Assembly (NCBI GenBank): GCA_020726505.1
Contig: JAHLEZ010000028.1
Span: 124,001 to 188,000 of the forward strand
From: Leptodontidium sp. MPI-SDFR-AT-0119
Taxonomy: Eukaryota > Ascomycota > Leotiomycetes > Helotiales > Leptodontidiaceae
Direction: 5' to 3'
Length of the DNA stretch: 64,000 bases
Shown: positions 22,994 to 35,596 of the stretch, in pieces
Layout: each line of letters begins with the position of its first letter
Position numbering within the stretch: position 1 is the first letter of the stretch
Translations under genes and position numbers: made by a program
The notes under the pieces: generated by a model
Databases searched by the model: none
What the model was told of the DNA's origin: nothing
What the model saw: only the letters and a program-made list of their open reading frames with translations

Positions 22994-23290
22994 ATGCTGG
23001 AGGTTGAGCTTGCGGCGCCCTTGCGAGAGCGTGAGATAAGTGATATGCTTGTGGAGATCGCCAGACTGGAAGATTTTGTGGCCAAACATGTCTCGTCTGA
23101 CTGGCAGTGTGCATTATGCTTTGGAAATTGCATGTGTAAAGGGGATCAGTGCTATGAGCCACCAGATCTCCCCAAGCCGGGCCTCTCGCCCGCCGACCAC
23201 GGCCTGAGGCAGATGGAATTCATGGAACTCATGGAAAAAGATCCATTTAACCCAGAAAGGCTATCGGAAGAATACCGGGAGGAGAACTAA
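22994..23290 (+). CDS. Small ORF downstream of the solo LTR; possible displaced 3' exon
   Basis: 98 codons from ATG 22,994. The sequence looks coding, with a Cys cluster in SSDWQCALCFGNCMCKGDQC and a charged C-terminus. It sits 48 nt beyond the LTR that ends the Clr5 frame. Removing LTR plus one CTAC copy, the Clr5 frame would run on only about 22 codons to a TGA, in a different frame from this ORF. It could be a last exon of the Clr5 gene reached by splicing, or a separate small gene. I do not recognise it. Confidence 0.35.
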   Translation: MLEVELAAPLREREISDMLVEIARLEDFVAKHVSSDWQCALCFGNCMCKGDQCYEPPDLPKPGLSPADHGLRQMEFMELMEKDPFNPERLSEEYREEN

Positions 23291-24380
23291 ACCCCTGAGT
23301 TACTGAAGGAGGGAGGAAGAGTGCTTTTGCATAGCATTAAGCTTGATCTGAATGTTAGCTAAGTCTTATGTCCGACGCTCTAGGATACAGCGAACAGTTG
23401 CATCTATTGAACAGCTGAAGAGTACAAGAATTTTGAAATGCTGCCTCCGCTGCTCTCACTCCCAGGGAAAGTCGCTCTATATGTTGAGCTTCCGTAGCCG
23501 GAACCTCCATTTCCTGAGCTTGTAGAACCAAGAATCCATTGAAGATCTCTTGGCAGAAGTATTTGTGATACACCCTCAACTAGATTCATGTGGTCTTCCC
23601 CTTGTTCTCATCGCTGGAGCATACCTCTAATAATTGCAATTCTTCCAGCGACTTCAAGTTATTAGGGCTCAACAGTTCTTGTTTCTATGAAGCCAATTCG
23701 TCCTAAGGGCTGTCAGAAGAACCTTTTACCCAATTTGTAACCTCATTTAACAAATTTGGAACCCTCGGCGTCGAGTCTGATATGATCAGGATGTGGCTTA
23801 CTCCTTAACAGTCCGAGAAATCTCATCAATTTTGCTAACTCGAACAGAAATTCGGATGATGAATGACTTCCATATCGATCCAGACTCCCGGTCCAGAGCG
23901 TATCACCGTCAATTTTTGGACCCTAACTCCAATCCGCCTATGGAATCCGCAACAAGTGCAGAGAGCAATGAACTTCTCTGATCGACGCCTGCCAGCGCCG
24001 CCAGAGCTAGAAGAATGAAGAAGGCAAACTCATTGGCTCTGCACTGAACAAAGACGTAATTCGGGGCTTCGCCTCCTTACGCCGCCTCCATATTTCATGG
24101 AATGCATGAGTGGATCCGCATCTCTCAAGGGGCCAACCGGTCATAACCTTGGGTGGCATTCGTGGGAAATGGAGAAGTCTTGCTCGTTTCAGCATACTAT
24201 CGCCTTAACTGCGGCATGCACATCACCTTTAGGGGCTAAGGCCTGAAGCGGCCGCCCGTAGCACCATTTTTACAGGGCAGCTTTGGATGTAAGCAATGTC
24301 AGGTTAACTGTGTAATAATAATCATAGGTATCATGAATCAATTTTCCCATTCTTGTGTTTCGCATACGGTTAGTAAGCTT
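23291..24380. other. Intergenic stretch, no gene seen
   Basis: Normal base composition, only short frames on either strand, no recognised domain. This is the last ordinary-composition DNA before the transposon block. Confidence 0.4.
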
Positions 24381-24640
24381 GCTGCTCTTGCTCAGGCGCT
24401 AATCACCCTCGGCTCACCCTCGGCTCAGTCGACTCGCCTGAGTAACCTGAGCACCCTGAGCAACTCACCTGAACGCCATGAGCACCCTGAGTAGCTCACC
24501 TGAGCGAGCCTGATCATCCTGAGCAAGATTTACTACATCATCACGTGCTTTTACTTCTCGCTTTTTAACTAATTACGCTTGATCTGACCTCTGTTCTCTC
24601 TCACATCAGTTTTGTCAAGTTTTGACGAGATACTCAAGGA
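24380..24640 (+). repeat. CTGAGCACC tandem motif and dispersed repeat, copy 2
   Basis: From about 24,405 to 24,525 short words such as GCCTGAG, CTGAGCACCCTGAG and CTCACCTGA recur imperfectly in tandem. The following part (to about 24,640) matches the repeat at 20,267-20,395 in the same orientation. It lies directly upstream of the DUF3435 relic and may belong to that element's 5' end. Confidence 0.65.
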
Positions 24641-24910
24641 GCCTAAACAAGTTCCCAAGGAACCCAAAGTGGACACTGTCTAAAAATATACCTAGTGCTT
24701 TGCCTATAGTGTAGGTTAGTTTAATATGGATGCCCTTGAGAGTACTCCTCTTCCCTCTATAAATTCCTTCCTACCCCGTACTTGTCTTGGTCTGAATACT
24801 TCCCTTATTCAATCTCATCGATCGGTCGACTTCCCAAATCTCTCTATCACAATTCATTTTATTAATTGTCTCTTATTTACTAGTCTTTAGACGTTACTGT
24901 TTCGGTATTA

Positions 24911-26333
24911 ATGCCAAAAAAGGAGTCAACGGAGGAGTTCTTCGCACGATCTTATAGTAAAGGCTCTAGTATTAAGTTAGAAATCGTCAACGGGAAAAAG
25001 GTAAAAAAAGATCTCTAGCTAAGAATAAAGAAAAACTACACTCGTGCTTTAGCGCGATAGGACTAGTAAGGGCTATTTCTTGATCTCTAGTAAAAATTTC
25101 TTTTAACCCTTATCTCCTTACTATATAAGTATAAACTCAAACACCCTATAGCTACCCTAGATAATATAGAGACGTCGAAAGATTAGGCCAGATGTATCGC
25201 ATATAGCATCTTAGGTGCTTATGGCGACGATATTCTAGGGTTAGGATCTATTGTCCGCTCGTGGAAGGATCTTATAGTAGGCTAGTAGTGGAAAGAACGC
25301 AAGCTAAAGATAGACCCTAAAGTAGTTACTACTATCTCGAACGTAAGTCCTGGAGGCGTTGTTTCCACTTTATTAAGGCATTATATATAATTACTAATAA
25401 AGTATAGTTTATAAAAGGTCCTCTACAGAAGGAAATCGGTCTGCGCTATAAGAAGCGAGAGAGGAAATACGGCACTATAATTCACTTTATTTACCTTAGA
25501 ACATAGCTCTAGTCAAATGACTGGCATACTTACAGACAGCCAAGAACTAGATTAGAAGTATAGGGCTAGCTCCAAATGCAAGTATTTACATTAGTAAGAG
25601 TCGGCGAGTATATACAATTAACCTGCCGTCCTAGGTCAGGTCGAGGCCTTTATTATTAGGTAGTCCCTGATTCTTTAGTCTCTCCTAAGACTAGGCGAAC
25701 GACTAACGGTTTATTCTAGGATATCACTTTTGCGGTGTTTCGAAATGAGGATGAAAGGGCAAAGTTTGCTATATAAGTTATACGAGACGTAAAAAACATG
25801 ACATTTAAGCTAAATAAGAGGTAACGTTCTATTACTTAACACCTTAAAGCCATTTTCTAAAGGCTAATCACGAAATAGGCTAGAGTACTTATTATATAAA
25901 GGTTTACAACCTCGACCGCTCTTTTGTAATCCGATCTTTACGTATCTCGCCAAATTCATCGCAAAAAGGGTCTTTAAAGATTACAAGACGATAAATAAGC
26001 TTTTTAGTCTCGAGCCGGCCAGGGATAAGATGTTCTAACTCTATTAGGATTTAGAGGTCCTTGATATGCCCTTCTTCTAAAAAGATAATAGAGAGATTGA
26101 CACGGCAGACATACTTAGTAAACGTGTGAGAGATTTAGGCTTTTGTTCGGGATATGAGCTCCCGCCTATAATCTATGACTTTAGAGCCGAAGGTCTATTC
26201 CTTATTAGTATACTTTACTAGTACTAATTAGGCGAATTTGTTCTCAAAACTAACGTGTTCTTAAATAAGCTCTATTTAACGGCTCAAAGGATGAAGTATA
26301 GCGGTTATACTAATGAGAATACCATCGTGACTA
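24911..26333 (+). pseudogene. DUF3435-type tyrosine recombinase relic, 5' part
   Basis: Starts ATGCCAAAAAAGGAG at 24,911 (MPKKESTEEFFARSYSKG), about 140 nt after a CTATAAAT box at 24,757 and a C/T-rich leader. The frame is broken by many TAG/TAA codons of RIP type. Recognisable pieces near the 3' end are DITFAVFRNEDERAKFAI (about 25,725), a YDFRAEGLFLI segment (about 26,180), which corresponds to the catalytic-Arg region, and QRMKYSGYTNENT (about 26,285), where the usual GH dipeptide is GY. These match DUF3435 proteins, tyrosine recombinases that include the 'captain' enzymes of fungal Starship elements and crypton-like relatives. The gene is interrupted at 26,333 by a gypsy element and resumes at 39,044. 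It is dead as it stands. Confidence 0.7.
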
Positions 26334-26633
26334 TGTTACGGCTGGCCAGAGGTTGATACGGCGAGTTGACTCAAGCTTTGTATTTAGACCTAAGGCTACG
26401 CTCAGAATCGAGAAGAAAAGACAAGGAGAAAAGGAGAGCTCTCTGTAAAAGGGAGCTCGAGTATAAATACATAAAGGAGCCTCTTAATAGGGCTTAGCGT
26501 AGTCGGGGGCCATTTATCCATATGTTATAGGCTCGCCACTAAGTCTTCCTTATTAGGCTTAGCGCCGTCGCATAGCCAGCGATACTATAAGCCTGTGTCG
26601 GTTAAAATGCGAGGCGCATCGTAGGTCGTAATA
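26334..26633 (-). repeat. Gypsy 3' LTR
   Basis: Left LTR of the gypsy element; differs from the right LTR mostly by C/T and G/A changes. Confidence 0.92.
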
Positions 26634-26659
26634 TTACCCCCCCTTCCTAAAAAACTACG

Positions 26660-29600
26660 TCTGCGTAATTGTAGCTATAACCGTGTCGTCCTCTAAGTCG
26701 TTATAGTCGTCGATACTGGCGTTATAAGCCTCTAGCTATTTTAGGAGAGCTCTTAGCGGCCCTTTAGCGTTAAGATACTCTAAGTGGAACTATTTAATTA
26801 TATACGAAGTTATTATAGTATCCGAGTATAAGTACTACTTTAAGTCTTCGTCGGCACTTAGCCACTTAATACAGTAAAATAGCTTATTCCGTATAACCTT
26901 AAAGCCAAGGATACCTTTAATTTCCCACTTATCTTACTTAAGTAATAGCTAAATAGGTGCTAGCGTAGCTTTAGCTTGTCTAAGTAGGGGATTATCGACG
27001 TACTTACGAAGCGAGTGCGAGTAAAAAACGGGATAAATTTACTAGTCCTCTAAGAACTTAACTCTTTAACTCTCCCCTTCTTTAGCGAGTACTTTAGTTA
27101 AGTTATATCACTTGTCGAAGAGCTTTCTTAAAGGTCGGTCGATATTTTAGTTCCGAGTGTCGACTAGTACTAAGTCGCTAACGTCCTAATCGACAGCGCG
27201 TCGCCCACGATTTGCTAGTCGTTTTATTTTCTTTTGTTAATTCTTTAAGAACGATTGTGCGACTTTTATAACCTCCTTTATTCGTAATATTACTTATAAA
27301 GCCTCCTCGCGGTTAAGTTTTTTTATTACTATAACCGGAGGTTTTAAGTTAACTAAGTCCTAAGAAGTCCTTAACTTAACGTTATTAAGTAGCTAAAAAG
27401 GGGACAGGCGGCCTAAGAACTCGTGTAATAACGTTAGTTAAGCGATATTTATAACTAATAAGAGGTCGCTTTAATTGTCTTAGTAATAGTAGTAAAAGGG
27501 ACAAAGCCGTTACTTAATAAATTAGTTCGTTACCTCTGTTTAACTGTCGACGTTTAAGTTATACGCCGTCGTTAGTTTTACCTTAGTCCCGAGGATACAA
27601 TAATACTCTTTCTAAAAGGAGAAGACGAATTAAGGTCCGTGGTCCGAGATAATAAAGTCCGGTATACTAAAGTATTAAATCTAATAGACGAGGAAAAGAA
27701 TAGCTATACCTTTCGCCGTAATTGTATCGTTATAAAGTATTAAGACTAGTTTCTTAGACAAGCGGTTAACGATAATTATAGCGAAGTTATAACTGTGCTT
27801 GTCTAATAATAACTTTGTAAAATCTATTATAAAGTATTAGTACGGCTAAGCGGGGATTAATAAGAGATATAAGAAACTAGGAGTCTTATCTCTTTTAGCC
27901 TTTTGCCGGGAGTAACTGTAATTCGTTACGTATTAAGTTACGTCTATAAAGAGGCCATTTTAATGATATTTACGGCTTAATAATGCCTTTATCTTCCCGA
28001 TCCCCGCGTGTGCTACTAATAACTGGGAGTGCACATGACGGATAAGTGTCGTGCGAAGCTCTAGCGGCTTTAAGGGCACTTTTAGGCGTCCTTAAAAAAG
28101 CAACTTATTATTTATTAACTTGTAATTTAATAATTATTCCTTAGCTTTTTGTCGGAGAGGCTTTAGCGAAGGCAAAGACTTATTAGTTACGAGCACTTAA
28201 TTAATAATATCGTATTCCGCGACGTTATAAGCTACTATAGAGTTAAGGTTTAGCTCTCCGGCATAAGGGTCTCTAGGTCGATTAGCACTCTTATATTAGG
28301 CTCAGGTTCCGGCTCTAGCTCGTCACGTGTCTTAACATCGTAGTCCGGGATTATAGCCTCTACAAGTACTAGGGGTATTGTCTCTACGACATTAATATAA
28401 GCGTCCATAAGATCGACAGTGAAAAGCTAAAGGTCGTTAACGACTCGCGAGTCAATTTTGTCGGTTAGAATCAACTATTAATTGCGGATAGCCCGCTTAC
28501 GTGCCTCTATTTCCGTAAGGTCTTAATCCCGTCGAGACAAGGTATTAACTAGCGTATTAGTCGTCCCGGTGCGATATATAATCGTAAAATAAAAGTCCGC
28601 AAAGAACTCAGCCTATCGAGCCTACTTAACTGTAAGGTTCTTCGTAGCTATAAAGTACTTTAGGGCCTAATAGTCTATATAAACAAAGACATTTCTTTAG
28701 GCACTTAAAAGCTCTAAGTAATATTACTTAAATAACTGAAAAATCGCTAGTATCTCTTTATTATAAATTAAGTAATTAAGCTTAGGGTCTATTATAATCT
28801 TAGAGAAGTATCTTACGAAGTAAAAGGTGCCGTTTTCTTATAATTAGGATAAAATCCTAGTGACGACTCTATTAGAAGAGTCAGTCTTTAGCCGTGTCTA
28901 TTTAGTAAGGTCGTAATAGCGAAGAACCGGCGTAAATTAGAGGGCTTCTTAAAGAGTTTCTCAAGCGTTCTTATAAGCGCTATTGAATTTAAAGGGAACG
29001 TCTTTTCTAGTAAGTATTATAAGGGGTCGTATAATGCGACTATAGTCTTTAATAAACCAGCAATAAAAGTTATAAAAACTAAGATAGCTTTATATACCCC
29101 GTATATTATTAGCGTACTATCAGTCTTTAATTACACTAATCTTCTTTAGGTTTACCTCCACGCTATTAACGCTAATAATAAATCCTAAGAACCTCGTCTT
29201 TTACACGCTAAACTCGGACTTCTTAATATCGGCCTAAAGTCTGTATACTTATAATATTATTATAATTTTCTTAATATAAACCTTATACTCTTCTAGAATA
29301 GACGAATATATAAGGATATTGTTTATATAAGTCACGTAAAAGTCGTCGAGGTACTTTATAAGGATATTATTAATAAATCACTAAAAGGTCGCCGGGCTAT
29401 TTGTAAGGCCAAAGGAAAGGACCTTATACTTATACGTATTATACTAGGTACAAAAAGTCGTATAATCCTCGCTCTTAAGGAATATATAAATATAGTAGAA
29501 AGCTTACTAAATATTAAGCTTTATAAAAACCCTTGTCTTATAAATACGTACTATTATCTTATTAATTAAGGGGATCAAGTATAAGTCCTTCTTTAATAAG

Positions 29601-31250
29601 GCGTTTAGCTTTTAATAGTTGACGTATAGCCAGAGACTACTATCGGCTTTCTTAGCGAATAAAATAAGGGCCGCGTATAATACACTAGAGGGCTTAATAA
29701 AACCTTTATATAAGTTGTCGATAATATACTACTTAGTCTCTAATAATTATTCTTTAGTTATATGCTAAAGAGGTTTAAAGGACAAGTCGTTCTCCTTAGT
29801 AAGCTCGATCTAATAATTTACACTTTAGTAATACTTTAGTAACTCGTCGGAAGCTCGCCGGGAGAAGAGAAGAGCGTACTCTTAGTACTCTGCCGGGAGC
29901 TTCTTACTTACTAGCTTATTATCTTTCGTATACTTAGCCTCTAAGGCCTCCTCTAAGGTTAGATCTCCGTTTATTAATATAAGTTCGACACTTAATTAGT
30001 CTAGGGCCTCTTACTAGCGACGAGTCAGCTCTTAGTCGATCTTATATATTAATGCCACGAAGGTTTTTACTTTATTCTTCTTAACTCTCTTAGGTCGAAA
30101 GTACGTCGTAAACATTACTATTACTAATATAAGGAAGATCTCTGTAGTAAGCACTTTTAACTAGTGATTTGCTAGGGAAGCTCTATAGGCTCCCTTATTT
30201 TTAAGTAGTAATCCCGAATCACGAGATATCGCAAGGCCTAATTAATCCTTTATAACACGTAGGCGCTCTTTAACCTCTCTCACGAAGCTTAAGAATCGAG
30301 TCGGCGAGACGCCGGCGGTAAGTCGTATAAAAACTTGTGTCTTAAGGGAACTATCAAGCGCCGTAATCCTAGCTTACCTCCGACGGTAGTTATTTAAGTT
30401 TATAAGGGCATCTCTTCGTTCCGTGTTAAGTTAGTAAGACTTAACAATTAGCTTATTAAAGCGATTAATATTAACGAAGACTCGCTAATTAAAGTACGGC
30501 TAAACAAGTATATCTAATAACTATTCTAGCTAATTACGGTTTTTCGTATACGACTACTTTAGGTCGTAATACTCGAGGAACTTCCGACTAATTAAGACGT
30601 TAGTGTTTCTTAGGTTAGTTACTAGAAAGGGGAAGTTAATTCGCCGGCGGTCGATTATTAAGGTAAGTAAGACGGCCGTGTTAATTAGTTTACTTTTCTT
30701 ACTATTATAGTTAATTAAAACGATTAGTTAAGGAAGGGATATAAAAGAAATATTAAATTACTTAACAAGTCGGTATACGAAAGAGGTTTTAATAATACTA
30801 AAAATATTAACTTCGCTATTAATATATATAAGTGTCTTAGTAAAGAATCTATTCCTTCTTAGTTTAATATTAATTAAGAATTATCGCCCTTTAATAAGAG
30901 CACGGAAATTAAATACTAAGTTCTTTTATAAGTTATAACTTATATTAAGATGTGAGTCTTTATTACGGCCTAAGAGTTTTTTAATAGCTTATTAATCTCT
31001 AGATTCTCGCCGACGATTAATTAAGAAATCGACTTATTAAGAGCTTAGTCTCTACGGCGCTTAAGGTAATTACTAGCTTAATAGCCGGTCTTACTATAGT
31101 AGAGATAAGTGTCAGAAGAGACGTCCTTAAGTGTAAAAGGAGGTACAGGGGACTTAGATTAGCGCAAGACGGGCGAAGGAGAGGGCGTACGTTAGCGGAC
31201 ATCTGACGACTATCTTGGAATCGGTAGTCTCCACGTGTAAGAAGCGGGGG
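26660..31250 (-). pseudogene. Gypsy gag (end)-protease-RT-integrase-chromodomain relic
   Basis: Minus-strand pol of the gypsy, heavily mutated. Near 29,560-29,680 it reads FAKKADSSLWLYVNY then LNALLKKDLYLIPLI, the reverse-transcriptase block 'F.KK..G.LR.C.DYR.LN…YPLP.I'. At about 29,290-29,345 it reads DFYVTYINNILIYS: the catalytic YxDD is now YxNN, as G-to-A change of both Asp codons would give. Near the 3' end (about 26,740-26,905) GFKVIRNKLFYCIKWLSADED followed by FHLEYLNAKGPLR matches the chromodomain of fungal chromoviruses, which binds modified histones and steers integration. Stops are frequent in every frame. The zinc-knuckle/gag end is near 31,150-31,250 (CG…CxxC-like pieces, uncertain). 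Confidence 0.8.
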
Positions 31251-31831
31251 TAAGGGAAGTCGAACGTAAATTATCCTTCTTTAAGATGCCGCGCGAGTCG
31301 CTAATATTAATGTTATTAAAAGAGATTCGAGGGGCTTCGCGGGCGGTAGTAATAGCACGTCTATTAGCTCGTCTAGTAGTAATATTCTATAGCCTATAAT
31401 CTAAAACGGCTAAGAACTTATTAAGAGCCGTATAATCTCTAGTGAATTTATACTTCTTAATTTAGATATTATACTTAAATTTATTTAAGACTTTTTCGTA
31501 TACGTCGTCGAACTAGCGGTTAAGTAAGATTTTTTTAATAATTACGTACGTCGTGAACTTTATATAGAATTCGTTATAAGTTATACTACTTATTTGTAAT
31601 TAGTTGTATTTAAGCTTAATTACTTATACTTAATTATAGTTAAAGAAACGCTAGTTTAAGGCCTTTAAGACGTCGGCGGCTTTATTAAAGTCTTTAGCGA
31701 AGTCAGGGTTTATTTATTAAAGAATAATAGTCTTAGCCTCTCCCTTCGTACACTCAAAGTAAGTATAGACCTACGATTCGCTAATAAGGAAGTTACTTAA
31801 GTACTTTTAAATAAAAAGCTTTATATTTATC

Positions 31832-32153
31832 TATAAGAATACTAGCCATATACGAGCCTAATAACCGATGCGAGCCTTTGATACAAAGCTAATAACCGAT
31901 GCGAGCCTCTGATACAAAGCTAGTAACTTGATACAAAGCTAGTAACTTGATACAAAGCTAGTAACTTGATACAAAGCTAGTAACTTGATACAAAGCTAGT
32001 AACTTGATACAAAGCTAGTAACTTGATACAAAGCTAGTAACTTGATACAAAGCTAATAACCGATGCGAGAGCTCAGCACTCAAAGTAGTTATATAGACCT
32101 AGAAATGCCCCCTCAATAGAATCATCATTCACACCATCATTCTCTATTTTACA
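31832..32153 (+). repeat. copia1 5' LTR with 19-bp minisatellite
   Basis: Contains seven tandem copies of the 19-bp unit GCTAGTAACTTGATACAAA (about 31,918-32,050), flanked by variant units with AACCGATGCGAGCC. Confidence 0.93.
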
Positions 32154-32164
32154 GGTTATGAGCC
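32154..32164 (+). other. copia1 primer-binding site (half initiator tRNA-Met type)
   Basis: GGTTATGAGCC immediately after the LTR end is complementary to GGCTCATAACC, the anticodon arm of initiator tRNA-Met. Drosophila copia is known to prime from such a half-tRNA. Confidence 0.75.
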
Positions 32165-32344
32165 TCCGACAGCACCTCCTCTTATTCTACCTCAATTCAA
32201 CAGATCAAGAGCTTGCTCTTTACCTGAATCATTCTCATATACTTCGTTATAACCTCATTTTGTTTGTACTTGAGTTTTATCGACTGGCTCGACAAGAACT
32301 CTTCTCTTACACACCATACCTTCTAGACCCTCAAAATACTCCAT

Positions 32345-32730
32345 AAACTCCATACCTACGGCTCCATACCTTTATACCTCATACCTACGTCATACCTCCA
32401 TACCTCATATCTACGGCTCTATACCTCTATACCTCTATACCTCATACCTACGGCTCTATACCTCTATACCTCTATACCTCATACCTACGGCTCTATACCT
32501 CCATACCTCATACCTACGGCTCCATACCTCTATACCTCATACCTACGGCTCCATACCTCCATACCTCATACCTACGGCTCCATACCTCTATACCTCATAC
32601 CTACGGCTCCATACCTCCATACCTCATACCTACGGCATACCTCTATACCTACGCCATACCTCCGGCATATCTCCGGCATACCTCTATACCTACGCCATAC
32701 CTCCGGCATATCTCCGGCATACCTCTATAC
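32345..32730 (+). repeat. Tandem minisatellite in the copia1 leader
   Basis: Imperfect tandem array built from CATACCTCTATACCT, CATACCTACGGCTC and CATACCTCCGG units of about 14-15 bp, arranged in higher-order units of about 43-45 bp. It lies between the PBS and gag. Confidence 0.85.
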
Positions 32731-32965
32731 CTTTGATTTATTAGCTGGTCTAATAAAAGGATTTTTCACTCAAATACAACACTTGAAAATTTCTCAACCA
32801 ATAACAGGTATTTTACCCTATAACTTGGAATATATATAATTCACGTGATTAATAACTAATATCAAAAAACTTAGACTTTCTTGAATAACCTAAACCTTCG
32901 GAAATACCAAGTTAAGTTAATATCTTCAAAAAACTTTTTGAAAAATAACTAATAAAATAAATAGA

Positions 32966-33690
32966 ATGAGTTCTGATAAGATCACTATGGCTAAGCTTAC
33001 GGGCTCGGCTAATTACCCTATTTGGGCACTTCGTATGACGGCCTTCTTAACTAAAGAAGCGCTAAACGCTGTAATAGCGTCTAATGAAGTAAGTGATGAA
33101 ATAAACGGCAAAGCTCTCTCCAATATCCAATTGCTTATTGAGGACGGTCCTCTTTTGCAAATACAGCACATAACACGTGCTTTTAAAGCTTAGCAATCAC
33201 TTAAAAACCTCTATTCCCCTAAGGGGTTTAGCTCGGAATTTTTGATTTGCCGAGAATTCTTTGATACCCATTTGATTAAGTATAATTCAATGGAAGAATA
33301 CCTTAATAAAGTAAAACAGCTAAGCGATCAGCTAAAAGCTAAAAACCTTGAATTGCCTAAACAGGTAATAATAGCTTGGGTTCTTAATAACTTGACTAAT
33401 AACTATGATGGATTAGTTTCTAATATAACACAGTCTTTAAGAACTAATATTGATTCTTATACCCTTAAGTCGTTATTCTCTAATTTATTAGACGAATCAA
33501 AACGTCAAGAATCAAATGATATTAATACAGATCAGGCCCTAATAACTTCTAGTGGCTATAAAGGCAAAAAACCTTATAAAGTCACTAAGAATAGCCCTCA
33601 AAGCAAGAAGTATTATGCTAATTACAAACAACACTCTCATGTGACTTCTAACTGCGCCTTCCTATTTCCCGATAAGGCCCCTAAGGGGTA
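32966..33690 (+). pseudogene. copia1 gag relic
   Basis: Starts MSSDKITMAKLTGSANYPIW, the typical copia Gag (UBN2-like) opening with LxGxNYxxW. One frame is kept throughout but a TAG at 33,191-33,193 (Trp or Gln codon changed) and another at 33,689-33,691 stop it. The middle part has FFDTHLIKYNSMEEYLNKVK… typical of this Gag. The Cys/His knuckle at the end is degenerate (KYYANYKQHSHVTSNC). Confidence 0.85.
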
Positions 33691-33964
33691 GAAACGGCCA
33701 AAGACTAATAAATCACCTGATATTACCGAGAAATCGGCTCGGGATAAGCGGGAGGAGAATATTGATATTTTATATAGTAATAGTGATATTTTGGAAAATA
33801 TCGGGGATTTTGATATTGATTTCCCTATGGAAGATATACAGGTATTTATGACTATACCCTCTATAAAGAATATAACTAATAATACAAATATAGGCTCCAA
33901 CTTTGTAAATAATCAAGAATTAGGGGTAAATAGTTAAGAATTAAATAATCAATCAAATACTTTT

Positions 33965-34219
33965 TGTTGGTCCACAGGTCCTTACATGGTCATACTTCGG
34001 TCTGGAAAGGGGGTGCGGGTCAAAGTCAGGGGTCAGAGCTTAGCCGGACTGGTTTCGGTGGAGATTCGGTGGGGTTTCGTAGTATATAGTCTGGCTCTCC
34101 TCACACTCTCTTAGAATATACACAGATTTTGAACCATACATTTATTACTCTGTCGCCATACTCGCATTGGAATATATTCACACATGCGGCGTGGTACATG
34201 AACCGGTACTGCACCGACA
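33965..34219 (+). mobile_element. Solo LTR of the copia3 family inside copia1
   Basis: 255 bp from TGTTGGTCCACAGG to TGCACCGACA, flanked by a perfect target duplication CTTTT (33,960-33,964 and 34,220-34,224). The same sequence, more mutated, is the 5' LTR of the copia3 copy at 56,359-56,614. It splits copia1 between gag and protease. It is scarcely mutated compared with its partner. Confidence 0.9.
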
Positions 34220-34224
34220 CTTTT

Positions 34225-35565
34225 GTTTTAGATACCGCTGCAATAAAACATATATGTTGTAATATATTATATTTCTATGAATTTAAAACCTGTAATAAAC
34301 TAGTTAGCTGGGGAAAAGCTAAACAAATAAATATAAAAGGATACGGAGATATCTTAATAAAGTCAATAATTAATAATAAAATATATAAACTCAAAGATTG
34401 TCTTTATATGCCTGAATTAGGTATTAACTTAATATCTCAAAGTTAATTAAGTAGTTAATACTATAGCATTTTTAATAACTCCTTTGCCTATATTAAAAAT
34501 AATATAACAAATGAAGTAATAATTGAAGGCAATAAATCTAAAGGATTATATATACTAAATATTATACCACATAAAACTAGTAATCAAATAACTAATACTA
34601 ATATTTTGAGTACAATTGAAAATAAACTTATAAGCATTAATAAAATAGATTTGCATGTAAAATTAGGTCATATTAGCTTAATGTACTTAGATAAAATAAT
34701 AAATAATACTTATGGATATACTAATATAATCTCAAATACAGATATAAATAATCAAATACTAAACTGTGAGACTTGTCTTAAAGGAAAATTCACTAATAAA
34801 GTTAATAAAATAACTAGTGATAAAGTCTTTGACTTATTACAAAAGGTGGCTAGTGACTTATGCGGTCTTATTACACCTATAACTTATAATAAATATAAAT
34901 ATATTATAACCTTCTTAGAATTTAAGACTAAATATCTTGAAATAAAATTACTAAGAAATAAATATGAAGCATTTAATGCTTTTGTTGAATATAAAAATAA
35001 AAATGAAAATAATAATAATAATAAACGTATAAATATTTTTGCAACTGATAGCGGTGGGGAATATATTAATAATAAATTTAAAGAATATCTCATAAATCAT
35101 AGAATAACTCATCAATTAGCCCCTGTATATACAAAAGAACCAAATGGTGCAATAGAACGTATAAACCGCACTATACTAAATAAAGTTAAGTGTTTATTAG
35201 CATTTACTAATTTACCTAATTATTTATGGGGGGAAGCTGCAATTACAGCTACATACTTATATAATAGAACTCCGCATTCGGCAATAAACTATAAAACCCC
35301 TTATGAACTAAGATATAATAAAATACCAGATATTACCCATATTAAAACCTTTGGATCTATATGCTTTTATAAAAATAAAAAGAATCATATAACTAAACTA
35401 GAACCAAAAGCTAATAAAGCAATACTAATTGGATTTAATTATCCTTTATATAAAGTCCTAGATATAATAACTAAAAAAGCTCTTTGGGTAAGAGATATTA
35501 AAATCGTTGACAATAAATTTATAAATATATTTGAAGAAAGTCAAATAAATATACAAGACCTTATA

Positions 35566-35596
<31 letters not shown>

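Noticed and set aside
23355..24195. Several short frames downstream of the Clr5 gene
   Set aside because: All under 75 codons, overlapping on both strands, with no recognisable protein features.
31918..32050. CRISPR-like array
   Set aside because: Units are contiguous 19-bp tandem repeats without unique spacers and lie inside an LTR of a eukaryotic retrotransposon.
33637..33900. 87-codon minus-strand frame in copia1
   Set aside because: Antisense to gag, hydrophobic because of AT-rich composition; no support.
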